64,000 nt of DNA from Candidatus Methylacidiphilum fumarolicum (GCF_949774925.1 NZ_OX458932.1:248001-312000), one strand, 5' to 3'. Positions 46,362-56,095 are shown, counted from the stretch's first letter. The notes: generated by a model not told the origin, from the letters alone. Numbers and translations are program-made.

Positions 46362-47558
46362 ATGAAGAACAGGAGGGATTATTGTTTTGCCGTGGAAAAA
46401 CCAGCTTTTCCTTTTCTTTTTCTAAAAGGAAGAAACATAAAAATCGAAGGCTGGTTTTTAGGGCCTAATGGACAGAAGGCTAAAAAAATTTGGGTTCAGC
46501 TCAAAAACCATATTTATATAGCCAATTGCACGAGACGGGAAGATGTAAGAGAAAAGTTTTTGCAGTCGGGAAAGAAAGTCGATTCGAATTGTGGGTTTGA
46601 GGTGGAGATCGAGTTAAGCAGAGGGATGAAAAACCTCGTTCTTTCGGCAGATATAGGCTCAGGCAAAAGGATCGACATAGCCAGGTTCGTGGTATTTGTA
46701 AGCAGAAAAGCCAAAGAGTGTGAATCAAAAAAAATGGATAATAATCTAGAGCCAATCGAAGATTGGTATCCTTATGGAGCAACATTGGAATCCAGGTGGG
46801 GTTACAGCAAAGAGCCCCATTCGATCCTGTCGAATATCCTGGAATCGGGCTATGAAACCTATCAAAAGTTCTTGCTCGATTGCAAAACTTATCTGCCTGA
46901 TTTGCTTTCAATCGAAACAACTCCTAGGACCCAAACGGATCCTTTCTGGATGAACGGATGGTTCGATAGCCTGGATGCCTTAGCGTTATATGGAATGGTG
47001 GCTTTAAAAAAACCAAACGTTTTTTTGGAGATCGGTTCTGGGCATTCAACTCGGTTTGCTTATCTGGCGAAGAAAAGATGTTCGCAGTCAACAAAAATTG
47101 TTTCCATAGATCCAGCTCCCAGGTCTGAAATTGACCAGTTGTGTGATGAAGTCTATCCTCTTCCCTTACAGCAAATGGGCCTGTTGATGTTTGAGCAGTT
47201 GGAAGCAGGCGACATCCTTTTTTTTGATGGTTCTCATAGGCTCTTGCAAGCTTCCGATGTAACTGTATTTTTCCTCGAAGTCTTGCCCATCATCAAGCCT
47301 GGAGTTATCATCCACCTCCATGACATATTCCTTCCCTTTGACTATCCCCCTCAATGGGCAAAAAGGTTTTATTCAGAAGCATACGTCTTAGCTGTGCTCT
47401 TTGCTTTTGCTGCCGAGAAGTTTGAGATTCTTTTCCCATCGGCTTTCGTAGCAACCAAGCCCGAACTAACGACTATTTTTAATGAACTTTGGCAGAAGTA
47501 TGGATCGAATGGATTAAAACCGCATGGTGGATCTTTTTGGTTTATGAAAAAGATCTAA
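46362..47558 (+). CDS. Beta-rich adaptor + Methyltransf_24-like methyltransferase
   Basis: The protein (398 residues from ATG 46362; a GTG lies one codon earlier) is a paralogue of the upstream methyltransferase over its last 260 residues: EDWYPYGAT, FLEIGSGHSTRFAYLAK, SIDPAPRSEI, FFDGSHRLLQASDVT and LHDIFLPFDYPP are shared. Instead of the 38-residue repeats, its N-terminus carries one adaptor domain (about 10-120: IKIEGWFLGPNGQKAKKIW, RREDVREKF, CGFEVEIELSRGMK), the kind found in the GT2 proteins. The pair thus shows the same catalytic module joined to either adaptor. Substrate unknown. Confidence 0.82.
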   Translation: MKNRRDYCFAVEKPAFPFLFLKGRNIKIEGWFLGPNGQKAKKIWVQLKNHIYIANCTRREDVREKFLQSGKKVDSNCGFEVEIELSRGMKNLVLSADIGSGKRIDIARFVVFVSRKAKECESKKMDNNLEPIEDWYPYGATLESRWGYSKEPHSILSNILESGYETYQKFLLDCKTYLPDLLSIETTPRTQTDPFWMNGWFDSLDALALYGMVALKKPNVFLEIGSGHSTRFAYLAKKRCSQSTKIVSIDPAPRSEIDQLCDEVYPLPLQQMGLLMFEQLEAGDILFFDGSHRLLQASDVTVFFLEVLPIIKPGVIIHLHDIFLPFDYPPQWAKRFYSEAYVLAVLFAFAAEKFEILFPSAFVATKPELTTIFNELWQKYGSNGLKPHGGSFWFMKKI

Positions 47559-47723
47559 TGAAACATTACTTAGCTTTTTAGCTATCAAGGTTGGTAAGTG
47601 GTTCGCAGAACGGCTAATATAGTAGCAAAAATGTTAGAGGAGCTACTTATATAAAAGAGAATTTTATTGACGGGACGGTTTGCAGAGTTATTAGATACAG
47701 TCATTTTAATCAGTTTAATTTGG

Positions 47724-50179
47724 ATGTCTCCAATTGGTAAAATTTGTTTTTCTCTTGAAGAGCCTAAAAAGAGGTTATTTTTTTCGAAAGAAAGAAAAAT
47801 TTGTTTTCGAGGCTATTTTTTCGATTCATTTGGAAGGAAAGCCAAGCAGGTTATTCTCCAATACAAAAATGAAAGGATATTAGCTGGTTCGCAGCATAGG
47901 GAAGATATCCAAAGGTGGTATGCCAAATCGAATATCCAGATTGAAAAAGAAGTCGGCTTTGAAGGCTGGATCGAATTAAGCCGCGGATTAAAAGAAATCG
48001 ACATCTTAGCTGAACTCTCTGGCGGCCGAACCCTCCGGCTAGCTCGCTATTATAGCTTCGTTTATGGAGCAGCAACACCCCACTCAAAGATTGAGCAACA
48101 AGCAAATCCGGTTTGCCTTCCGTCCGCATACTTTTGTCTTGATGCCCCTCAAGCTGAAGAGCTGATAATAACAGAAGATATTTTTCTTGAAGTTAGGGGT
48201 TGGGTTTTTGATACAGAAGGCAATCCTCCAAGTTCTGTAATAGTAAAAAACCCAGCGCGAGTGTTCCCCTGCAAAGCAATCGCTCGCAGCGATGTGAAAG
48301 CGGAGCATCCAATTTTAAAAGATATCTGGTGTGGCTTTTTGGGCAGGATGCCCTTAGATGAAAATCTCTTTGAATACATTGTGGAAGCAGAGTTTCCCAG
48401 TGGAAAGAAGCTTGAGATTGGCAAGTTTTCTGCCCGTTCTTTCAATAGAGAAGAAAGAGAGAAATGGAATCAGGATCGCTACAAGGAGTGGTTTGTCCAG
48501 TATGGTCAGTTTGTGGGCAGAGAAGAGGAGCTATTGAGGCGGCGGATTAAGGGGTTTGCCTACAAGCCAATCTTTTCGGTTGTGATGGTGGTGGGGTTAG
48601 GGGATAGGCTAGAGGGAGTGTTAGCGACAGTACGGTCCGTAGTAGGGCAGTGGTATGAGCAGTGGGAACTGCTTTTGGTGTTGTATGGGGGTAGGAAACT
48701 GACCGTAGAGGAGCTTAGGGGTGTGGGAGGAGAAGGTAAGCTAAGGGTAATAGAGGTGAACTCTTCAGAGAAGGGGAAGGCAAAGGAGGTGGGGGTAAGG
48801 GAGGCATGTGGGGAGTACTGCCTGCTATTGGACAGTGGGGAAGAGCTAGTGGCGCATGCGTTGTATGTATTTGTGGAGGCGCTTCAGGAGGATAAGAGGT
48901 TGGATTTACTTTTTGGGGATGAGGACCAGCTGAGTGATGGGGGAGAGGTGCACAGTCCGGTATTCAAGCCTGGGTTTAATTATGATTTATTGAGATCGGT
49001 GAACTATTTAGGAAGGCCGGTGGTTTTTAGGAAGCAGAAGGCGATGGAGGTGGGAGGGTTTGACGAGGGGCTAGAGGGGGCAGAGGAGTGGGATCTTTAT
49101 TTAAGGATGACGACTGACAGGGTGGATGGGCATGGGGTCTGTCATCTGCCTTATGTGCTGTGTCATCGGGGAGGGGAGGCGGTGGCTAGAGGGGGTGTGG
49201 TGAAGGAGGAAGTGGAGCGGGAGGTGGTGTGGAGGGATTGTACGCGACGAGGGGTAGGAGTGGAAAGGATAGAGAGGCTTAAGGGAGGGTGGCGGATACG
49301 GTATGGGATAGGGGAGGCGAAGCCACTGGTGAGCATCGTGATGCCCTCGAAGTGTCAGCTTACTTATCTTAGGCCCTGTGTAGAGAGTATAATGAGCAAG
49401 ACGAGCTATGACCGCTACGAGTTATTGTTAGTGGTGAATGAGAAGCGGCTGAGGAATGCGGAGGTGAGGCAGTATTTGGAGGGGTTGAGTGGGGGGGAGG
49501 GGAAGGTGCGGCTGGTGGTGTATCCGGATGAGCCATTTAACTATGCGAAGATTAACAATGCGGCGGTGAGGGAGGCGCGGGGGAGGTATTGGCGTTGTTG
49601 AATGATGATTTAGAAGTGATTACAGGGGATTGGCTTGAGGAGATGGTAGGGCATGCGATGCGGGCTGAGGTGGGGGCGGTAGGGGCGATGCTTTACTATC
49701 CGGATGGGACGATACAGCATGCTGGGGTGATATTAGCGGAGCGGGGGATTCCGGATCATAGGCTTAGGAATGTGAGGAAGGAGGAGGCAGCGGAGGGGGG
49801 CTATCTTTGGTATGAGCAGAATTTGAGTGCGGTGACGGCGGCCTGTGTGGTGATGAGGAAGGCCTGTTTTATGGAGGTGGGGGGCTTTGATGAGAGTTAT
49901 GCGATAGATTTAAACGATATAGACTTATGTTTACGATTGAGGCAGAGGGGCTATTTGATAGTGTGGACGCCTTTTGCTGAGTTTTATCATTACGAGTCGG
50001 TCTCGAAGATGGCGGACATAGCGGAGCAGTATGCGCTGTGGTCGGAAGAAAATTCGAAGTTTATAAAGAAATGGCTGCCTGTTTTCCCGCTGGATCCTTA
50101 TTACAACCCTAATTTGTCTTTTAAGCCGCCCTACTATAAACTCTCTTTCCCACCAAGGGTTAAACCTCTTATTCGTTGA
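47724..50179 (+). pseudogene. Tandem GT2 glycosyltransferase, frameshifted by loss of one G
   Basis: The gene starts at ATG 47724 (a TTG at 47667 is also in frame). Two adaptor domains (about 15-110 and 150-260) precede a G-rich tandem GT2 part. The frame breaks at a five-G run (49579-49583): it reads AAVREARGRYWRC and stops at 49601, while the next frame continues ALLNDDLEVITGDW to 50179. The sister gene at 50513 has six Gs at that place and is uninterrupted. The first GT2 domain has DSGEEL where DxD is usual, and the second, with NDDLE, is now in the wrong frame. It is a recent mutation, a phase-variable tract or a base-call error. Confidence 0.88.
48504..50160 (+). repeat. 1.66-kb duplicated GT2 module, copy A
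   Basis: This segment matches 51275-52932 with no gap except one missing G. Homology begins abruptly at GGTCAGTTTGTGGGCAGAGA and ends at CACCAAGGGT. Outside these limits the two genes are clearly diverged. Both copies are strongly G-rich and C-poor on the coding strand. Confidence 0.93.
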
Positions 50180-50512
50180 TTATAATAGTCATTAAGGTTC
50201 TACTTAGGATTGAATGCTTTATACCAATCCTTTCCCATTAATTCATTACTTGGAATAGGCTCACAATGTAAATAGGCTTACAATGTACTGCATTTGAAGA
50301 TGATTTGGAAAAATCAACTGCCACTTAATAGCAGGATTGCAGGCAGGAATAACCCTTAGCTTTCCAGATCAAAAAATTAGACAAAAGATTTTTTTTCGTT
50401 TTTTATTTTTAACTTAGAGCGGATAGCATTTATTCTTAAGCATTATAAACAGTCAATTTTGTTCTTATTATTGACTCATTATTTATAATTTCTTCCAAAT
50501 GATTCGGAATCG
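50180..50512. other. Intergenic region between the two GT2 copies
   Basis: These 333 A+T-rich bases have no gene. A 17-base tandem repeat is present: AATAGGCTCACAATGTA (50254-50270) and AATAGGCTTACAATGTA (50271-50287), with one difference. The A+T-rich end may hold a separate promoter for the gene at 50513. Confidence 0.55.
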
Positions 50513-52969
50513 ATGAACCAAAACCGAAGCTGTTTCTTTTCGATCGAATCCCCAAAGCATCGATTTCTTGTCTTAGGAGAAAGAAAAATCTGCTTTAGCG
50601 GCTATTTTTTTGATTGCTATGGCAGAAAAGCTAATCAGATCCTTATTAAGTGGGATGATAAACAGGTTATTGTAAATAGGTTAGACAGAGAGGATGTCCA
50701 AAGACTTTATGCTCAAAAAGGGATTGCGGTAGAAAAGGCGGTGGGTTTTGAAAGCTGCATTGAATTAAGCCGTGGCTTAAAAGAAGTTGACGTGATTGCA
50801 GAACTCTCTTGTGGAGAGAAGATAAAGCTAAAGAAATTTTTTTTCTATATTTGGTCAAAGAAGTATTGCTTAGATCCGCTCTATGATAATCAGCAGCAAT
50901 TAGTTGGATATTATAATATTGAGAAGCCTCTTGAAAAAGAAGTCGTTTCAACCCAGCACTATCTCGAAGTGAGTGGTTCTGTCGTAGACAAGGATGGGTA
51001 TCCACCTCGATTAGTCCAGATTAAAACATCTACTAGAAAATATCCTTGCCAGCAGATTTGCCGAAAAGGGATTCAGAAAGATTACCCGTTTATCAAAGAT
51101 AATCGTTGTGGGTTTGCAGGCTACGCTTTTTTAGAAGAACTACCAAAGCAATACAGCATAGAAGTAGAGTTTCTATCTGGACAAGTGGCTGAATTAGCAA
51201 CGTTCTTTGCAAGTCTAAAAGTTCAGGAGGACAGAAGAGAAAAAGAACTCTATAAAAAATGGTTCAGCAGCTACGGTCAGTTTGTGGGCAGAGAAGAGGA
51301 GCTATTGAGGCGGCGGCTTAAGGGGTTTGCCTACAAGCCAATCTTTTCGGTTGTGATGGTGGTGGGGTTAGGGGATAGGCTAGAGGGAGTGTTAGCGACA
51401 GTACGGTCCGTAGTGGGGCAGTGGTATGAGCAGTGGGAACTGCTTTTGGTGTTGTATGGGGGTAGGAAACTGGCCGTAGAGGAGCTTAGGGGTGTAGGAG
51501 GAGAGGGTAAGCTAAAGGTAATAGAGGTGGACTCTTCAGAGAAGGTGAAGGCAAAGGAGGTGGGGGTAAGGGAGGCATGTGGGGAGTACTGCCTGCTATT
51601 GGACAGTGGGGAAGAGCTAGTGGCGCATGCGTTGTATGTGTTTGTGGAAGCGCTTCAGGGGGATAAGGGGTTGGATTTACTTTTTGGGGATGAGGACCAG
51701 CTGAGTGATGGGGGGCAGGGGTACAGTCCGGTATTCAAGCCTGGGTTTAATTATGATTTATTGAGATCGGTGAACTATTTAGGGCGGCCTGTGGTCTTTA
51801 GGAAGCAGAAGGCGATGGAGGTGGGAGGGTTTGACGAGGGGGTAGAGGGGGCAGAGGAGTGGGATCTTTATTTAAGGATGACGGCTGGCAGGGTGGATGG
51901 GCATGGGGTTTGTCATCTACCTTATGTGCTGTGTCATCGGGGAGGGGAGGCGGTGGCTGGAGGGGGGGTGGTGAAGGAGGAAGTGGAGCGGGAGGTGGTG
52001 TGGAGGGATTGTACGCGACGAGGGGTAGGAGTGGAAAGGATAGAGAGGCTTAAGGGAGGGTGGCGGATACGGTATGGGATAGGGGAGACGAAGCCACTGG
52101 TGAGCATCGTGATGCCCTCGAAGTGTCAGCTTACTTATCTTAGGCCGTGTGTAGAGAGTATAATGAGCAAGACGAGCTATGACCGCTACGAGTTATTGTT
52201 AGTGGTGAATGAGAAGCGGCTGAGGAATGCGGAGGTGAGGCAGTATTTGGAGGGGTTGAGTGGGGGGGAGGGGAAGGTGCGGCTGGTGGTGTATCCGGAT
52301 GAACCATTTAACTATGCGAAGATTAACAATGCGGCGGTGAGGGAGGCGCGGGGGGAGGTATTGGCGTTGTTGAATGATGATTTAGAAGTGATTACAGGGG
52401 ATTGGCTTGAGGAGATGGTAGGGCATGCGATGCGGGCTGAGGTGGGGGCGGTGGGGGCGATGCTTTACTATCCGGATGGGACGATACAGCATGCTGGGGT
52501 GATATTAGCGGAGCGGGGGATTCCGGATCATAGGCTTAGGAATGTGAGGAAGGAGGAGGCAGCGGAGGGGGGCTATCTTTGGTATGAGCAGAATTTGAGT
52601 GCGGTGACGGCGGCCTGTGTGGTGATGAGGAAGGCCTGTTTTATGGAGGTGGGGGGCTTTGATGAGAGTTATGCGATAGATTTAAACGATATAGACTTAT
52701 GTTTACGATTGAGGCAGAGGGGCTATTTGATAGTGTGGACGCCTTTTGCTGAGTTTTATCATTACGAGTCGGTCTCGAAGATGGCGGACATAGCGGAGCA
52801 GTATGGATTGTGGTCGGAAGAAAACTCGAAGTTTATAAAGAAATGGCTGCCTGTTTTCCCGCTGGATCCTTATTACAACCCTAATTTGTCTTTTAAGCCG
52901 CCCTACTATAAACTCTCTTTCCCACCAAGGGTAACGCTTCTGCCTGAGGATTGGGAAACAGAGAAGTAG
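50513..52969 (+). CDS. Tandem GT2 glycosyltransferase with two adaptor domains, intact copy
   Basis: This 818-residue protein is the uninterrupted sister of the frameshifted gene at 47724. Adaptor domains lie at about 5-110 (ICFSGYFFDCYGRKANQI, REDVQRLYAQ, VGFESCIELSRG) and about 145-245 (YLEVSGSVVDKDGYPP). The first GT2 domain (about 270-500) has FSVVMVVGLGDRLEG, LLLDSGEELVAHAL with a changed DxD, FGDEDQLSDGG and EEWDLYLRM. The second (about 530-790) has VSIVMPSKCQLTYLRPC, ALLNDDLEVITGDW, LYYPDGTIQHAG and NDIDLCLRLRQRGY, consistent with activity. It probably adds a sugar to a surface polymer. It ends 11 bases before the ATG of the next GT2 gene. Confidence 0.9.
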   Translation: MNQNRSCFFSIESPKHRFLVLGERKICFSGYFFDCYGRKANQILIKWDDKQVIVNRLDREDVQRLYAQKGIAVEKAVGFESCIELSRGLKEVDVIAELSCGEKIKLKKFFFYIWSKKYCLDPLYDNQQQLVGYYNIEKPLEKEVVSTQHYLEVSGSVVDKDGYPPRLVQIKTSTRKYPCQQICRKGIQKDYPFIKDNRCGFAGYAFLEELPKQYSIEVEFLSGQVAELATFFASLKVQEDRREKELYKKWFSSYGQFVGREEELLRRRLKGFAYKPIFSVVMVVGLGDRLEGVLATVRSVVGQWYEQWELLLVLYGGRKLAVEELRGVGGEGKLKVIEVDSSEKVKAKEVGVREACGEYCLLLDSGEELVAHALYVFVEALQGDKGLDLLFGDEDQLSDGGQGYSPVFKPGFNYDLLRSVNYLGRPVVFRKQKAMEVGGFDEGVEGAEEWDLYLRMTAGRVDGHGVCHLPYVLCHRGGEAVAGGGVVKEEVEREVVWRDCTRRGVGVERIERLKGGWRIRYGIGETKPLVSIVMPSKCQLTYLRPCVESIMSKTSYDRYELLLVVNEKRLRNAEVRQYLEGLSGGEGKVRLVVYPDEPFNYAKINNAAVREARGEVLALLNDDLEVITGDWLEEMVGHAMRAEVGAVGAMLYYPDGTIQHAGVILAERGIPDHRLRNVRKEEAAEGGYLWYEQNLSAVTAACVVMRKACFMEVGGFDESYAIDLNDIDLCLRLRQRGYLIVWTPFAEFYHYESVSKMADIAEQYGLWSEENSKFIKKWLPVFPLDPYYNPNLSFKPPYYKLSFPPRVTLLPEDWETEK
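51275..52932 (+). repeat. 1.66-kb duplicated GT2 module, copy B
   Basis: This is the partner of 48504-50160, with six Gs at 52350-52355 where copy A has five. Scattered substitutions are few, which points to a recent duplication or ongoing gene conversion. Confidence 0.93.
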
Positions 52970-52980
52970 GAATTGGACAG

Positions 52981-55098
52981 ATGATAGGAACGAGTATGAT
53001 GATGGGTTCGGTAAGCAAAGCACATAATGTGCATTACGTGATAGAAAATCCCAAAAGCGCGGTGTTGTTTCTAAAGGATAGGCTATTGTATGTTTCAGGC
53101 TGGTTTTTGGGACCGGAAGGCAAAACGGCAAAAAAAATAATTGCCCAGAGCAAAAATAGCGTATTTGAAGCTGAAATAATTGAAAGACCGGATGTAGAGC
53201 AGCGGTATTCCTCGCGGGAAGTGTCAATACGAAGGGATTGCGGTTTTGAGATTTTCTGTGATCTGAGTCGAGGTGTCAAATATGTCGTCATTAAAGCTCA
53301 AGAAGATTCGGGGAAGTGGATTAAGCTTGGAAGTTTTATTGTTATTGTTCAAAAAACGGAAAGAAAAAAAACCATCGATTCCTATTATCAACATTGGCTA
53401 GAGCTTTTTGATTCGATTTCACCAAAAGACCAAGAAAAAATAAAAGCGAGGATTACAAAATTATCGATTCAACCACTCTTTTCGGTTTTAATGCCCGTTT
53501 ATAATACGCCAGAAAAATATCTTATCGAATCGATTGAGTCGGTCAGAAATCAGATCTATCCGCACTGGGAGCTATGCATATCTGACGATGCTTCATCAGA
53601 TCCAGCCATTCGGCGAATTTTGGAAGACTATCGGAGGAAAGATCCAAGAATCAAGGTAACGTTCCGAGAGACCAACGGTCATATGAGCGCAAATTCAAAC
53701 AGTGCACTGGAACTAGCAGAAGGAGAATTCATTGTACTTCTAGACTCGGACGATCTTCTTGCACCACATGCCCTTTATATGGTTGTGGAAGAAATTAATC
53801 GATTCCCCGAAGTCTGTATCCTGTATAGTGATGAAGATAAAATTGATGAAAAGGGCAAGCGGTATAGTCCTTTTTTTAAACCTGATTGGAATCCAGATCT
53901 TTTCCGATCTCAAAATCTCATTAGTCATCTTGGCGTCTACCGAAGGGATGTGGTAAAGAAGGTTGGAGGGTTTCGAATTGGTTATGAAGGGGCGCAAGAT
54001 TGGGATTTAGCGTTGCGGGTATGGGAGCAGGTCGGAGATAAAGCTATAAGACATATTCCTTATGTTTTGTATCATTGGCGTGCGGTATCGGGTTCAACAG
54101 CTTTGGACATCAACATAAAACCGTATGCTGCAAAATCGGCAAGGAATGCCATAGTGGATCATCTAGCACGAAAACAGATCAAGGCAATAGTTCTTCCGGC
54201 GGGGCCATATTTCGAGTATCATCGGATTCTTTACGATATTCCAAAACCGTATCCCAAAGTCAGTTTGATCATGCTTTCAGCCTTCAAACATTCCTTGGTA
54301 AAAGATTGCATTGAAAGTATTCTTTTTAAGACCGATTACAAAAATTTTGAGCTTTTAATTGTTGTAAATGGTCCTAATTGTACTCGTCCAGAGATCACAA
54401 CCTATCTGGATCACCTGCAAAAGAGAGCGCAGCTTAGGGTATTGTATGACGACCAGAACGCTTTTAACTATTCGAAGCTGAACAATTGGGCTGCTGAACA
54501 GGTGGATTCGAATATCATTGGATTTATTAACGACGACTTAGAAGTTCTCCATCCCGATTGGCTAACTGAATTAGTGAGGCAGATCTGCCGGCCTGAGATA
54601 GCGGCTGTGGGGGCTAAACTCTTTTATCCTCACGGTACGATCCAGCATGCTGGGGTAGTGTTGCTCGTAGGAGGAGTGGCTACTCACAGATTTTCTGGCT
54701 TTAGCAGAGAATATAGCGGATATTTTTCCAATGCCTTGCTCCAACAAAATATTGGCTGTGTGACTGCTGCCTGTATGTTGATCAAAAAAGAAGTCTTTGA
54801 AGAAGTAGGGAAGTTTGATGAAAATTTATCAATCGATTTTGGAGATGTGGATTTATGCTGCAAACTGATCAGTAAAGGCTATTGGATTAGCTGGACACCT
54901 TATGCCGAATTAATTCATCATGAGTCAAAATCTAGAGGCCGTCAAGCTAGCGAGCATTCCAAAAAAGAATGGATATATTGGCGGGAAAAATGGGGGAAAG
55001 TGATTAACGAGGATCCTTTTTATAATCCCTGCCTTTCTCTAGAATGTCCGTATGCTTTAGCCTTTCCTCCTAGAAGGAAGAATCCTTGGAATCAATAG
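52981..55098 (+). CDS. Tandem GT2 glycosyltransferase with one adaptor and two intact GT folds
   Basis: The protein has about 705 residues from ATG 52981; the frame opens at TTG 52951, which would overlap the previous gene. One adaptor domain comes first (about 10-125: YVSGWFLGPEGKTAKKI, RPDVEQRYSS, CGFEIFCDLSRGVK). The first GT2 domain (about 160-400) is complete, with SVLMPVYNTPEKYL, CISDDASSD, VLLDSDDLLAPHA and YSDEDKIDEKG. The second (about 425-690) has INDDLEVLHPDWL, LFYPHGTIQHAGV and FGDVDLCCKLISKGY. Both DxD sites are present, unlike its paralogues. Its composition is ordinary rather than G-rich, so it resembles the ancestral form of the group. Confidence 0.9.
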   Translation: MIGTSMMMGSVSKAHNVHYVIENPKSAVLFLKDRLLYVSGWFLGPEGKTAKKIIAQSKNSVFEAEIIERPDVEQRYSSREVSIRRDCGFEIFCDLSRGVKYVVIKAQEDSGKWIKLGSFIVIVQKTERKKTIDSYYQHWLELFDSISPKDQEKIKARITKLSIQPLFSVLMPVYNTPEKYLIESIESVRNQIYPHWELCISDDASSDPAIRRILEDYRRKDPRIKVTFRETNGHMSANSNSALELAEGEFIVLLDSDDLLAPHALYMVVEEINRFPEVCILYSDEDKIDEKGKRYSPFFKPDWNPDLFRSQNLISHLGVYRRDVVKKVGGFRIGYEGAQDWDLALRVWEQVGDKAIRHIPYVLYHWRAVSGSTALDINIKPYAAKSARNAIVDHLARKQIKAIVLPAGPYFEYHRILYDIPKPYPKVSLIMLSAFKHSLVKDCIESILFKTDYKNFELLIVVNGPNCTRPEITTYLDHLQKRAQLRVLYDDQNAFNYSKLNNWAAEQVDSNIIGFINDDLEVLHPDWLTELVRQICRPEIAAVGAKLFYPHGTIQHAGVVLLVGGVATHRFSGFSREYSGYFSNALLQQNIGCVTAACMLIKKEVFEEVGKFDENLSIDFGDVDLCCKLISKGYWISWTPYAELIHHESKSRGRQASEHSKKEWIYWREKWGKVINEDPFYNPCLSLECPYALAFPPRRKNPWNQ

Positions 55099-55138
55099 TA
55101 ACAAGTTCCACAAGAATAAAAATAATAGACTAGTAGTC

Positions 55139-56095
55139 TTAATCCTGATTTTTTTCCATAACGCAGAGATATTGGCCACATCGAGACCGATCGTTGTAGA
55201 TCAGTTGCATCTCTAACATTTGGGCATATTCTTTAAATACCTCTGGAGTTAGGTAAAGATCCAATAAGAGTGCATCTTTTCCCTGTTCAATGGAGTTGAC
55301 TCGCTCGATAAACATCTTTCTATGGTTGTCATCTAAAATGCTTAGATAGCTGCATAGAATTCTACCATCTTTTTTAAGCACTCGTTTAGCTTCTTTTAAG
55401 AAAATGAAACCTTCTTCTTCCAATAGATGGGTCAGGACAGAAAAGAACACGACTAGATCAACTGAATTGTCTGCTAAAGGGAATTTATACTGGTTATTAA
55501 ACAAAAATTCCCAGCCTGGTCGATTACATCTATCTCTTGCGTATTCTAAAAGTTCGGGAACAATATCCATTCCTATATAATGCACCTGCTCAGCCAGTTC
55601 GGATCGAGCTAATGCGTAAGCTAATCTTCCCGATCCACATCCTACGTCGAGGATCATTTTGCCTTTTCTCAATTTGCCCCACTGGATGGCCAGATCTAAT
55701 AGGATATTCCCCATTTCTATATATTCAAATTCACTTCCTACGGCTAAAGCCATTGCTCTTTGCCTGTCAAAGCTTTTTAGTAAATTGGCTATGTATTTTG
55801 GATAATCTATTCTAGTGTTCCAAATAAAATTGGGAACAGGATTTCTTCCTTCGAAAATCCCCCATTCAAGATAATGGACTAGAGGATTGACTCCGCTATT
55901 TGCTACATCTGGATTATTTTGTAAATACCAGCTTGTATGAAATAAAGGGCTCGGGTTTTTCCCCTCTTTCCATCCTATTTCCATATAGTGCTCGAAGGGA
56001 GTTTTCCCAGAATGAGTGACTTCCGGATAGTTTTTTAAGTAATAGTCTTTGTCGAAATAGCCAAAGCGGATTATTTTTTCTTCAATTAGGTTCAT
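55139..56095 (-). CDS. 38-residue repeats + class I methyltransferase
   Basis: The 318-residue protein begins with two repeats (about 8-90: FDKDYYLKNYPEVTHSGKTP, SWYLQNNPDVANSGVNPL) of the kind found in the sulfotransferase protein. A linker leads to a class I SAM domain with ILDVGCGSGRLAYALAR (motif I), GMDIVPELLEYARDRC and LVVFFSVLTHLLEEEGF. It is a different methyltransferase type from the two upstream Methyltransf_24-like ones. It is on the opposite strand, converging on the GT2 gene with 40 bases between. Methylation of a glycan is the natural guess; the acceptor is unknown. Confidence 0.85.
   Translation of the reverse strand: MNLIEEKIIRFGYFDKDYYLKNYPEVTHSGKTPFEHYMEIGWKEGKNPSPLFHTSWYLQNNPDVANSGVNPLVHYLEWGIFEGRNPVPNFIWNTRIDYPKYIANLLKSFDRQRAMALAVGSEFEYIEMGNILLDLAIQWGKLRKGKMILDVGCGSGRLAYALARSELAEQVHYIGMDIVPELLEYARDRCNRPGWEFLFNNQYKFPLADNSVDLVVFFSVLTHLLEEEGFIFLKEAKRVLKKDGRILCSYLSILDDNHRKMFIERVNSIEQGKDALLLDLYLTPEVFKEYAQMLEMQLIYNDRSRCGQYLCVMEKNQD

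Noticed and set aside
47667-47723. Upstream TTG start for the frameshifted GT2 gene
   Set aside because: The extra 19 residues do not match the sister protein at 50513, whose homology begins near the ATG at 47724.
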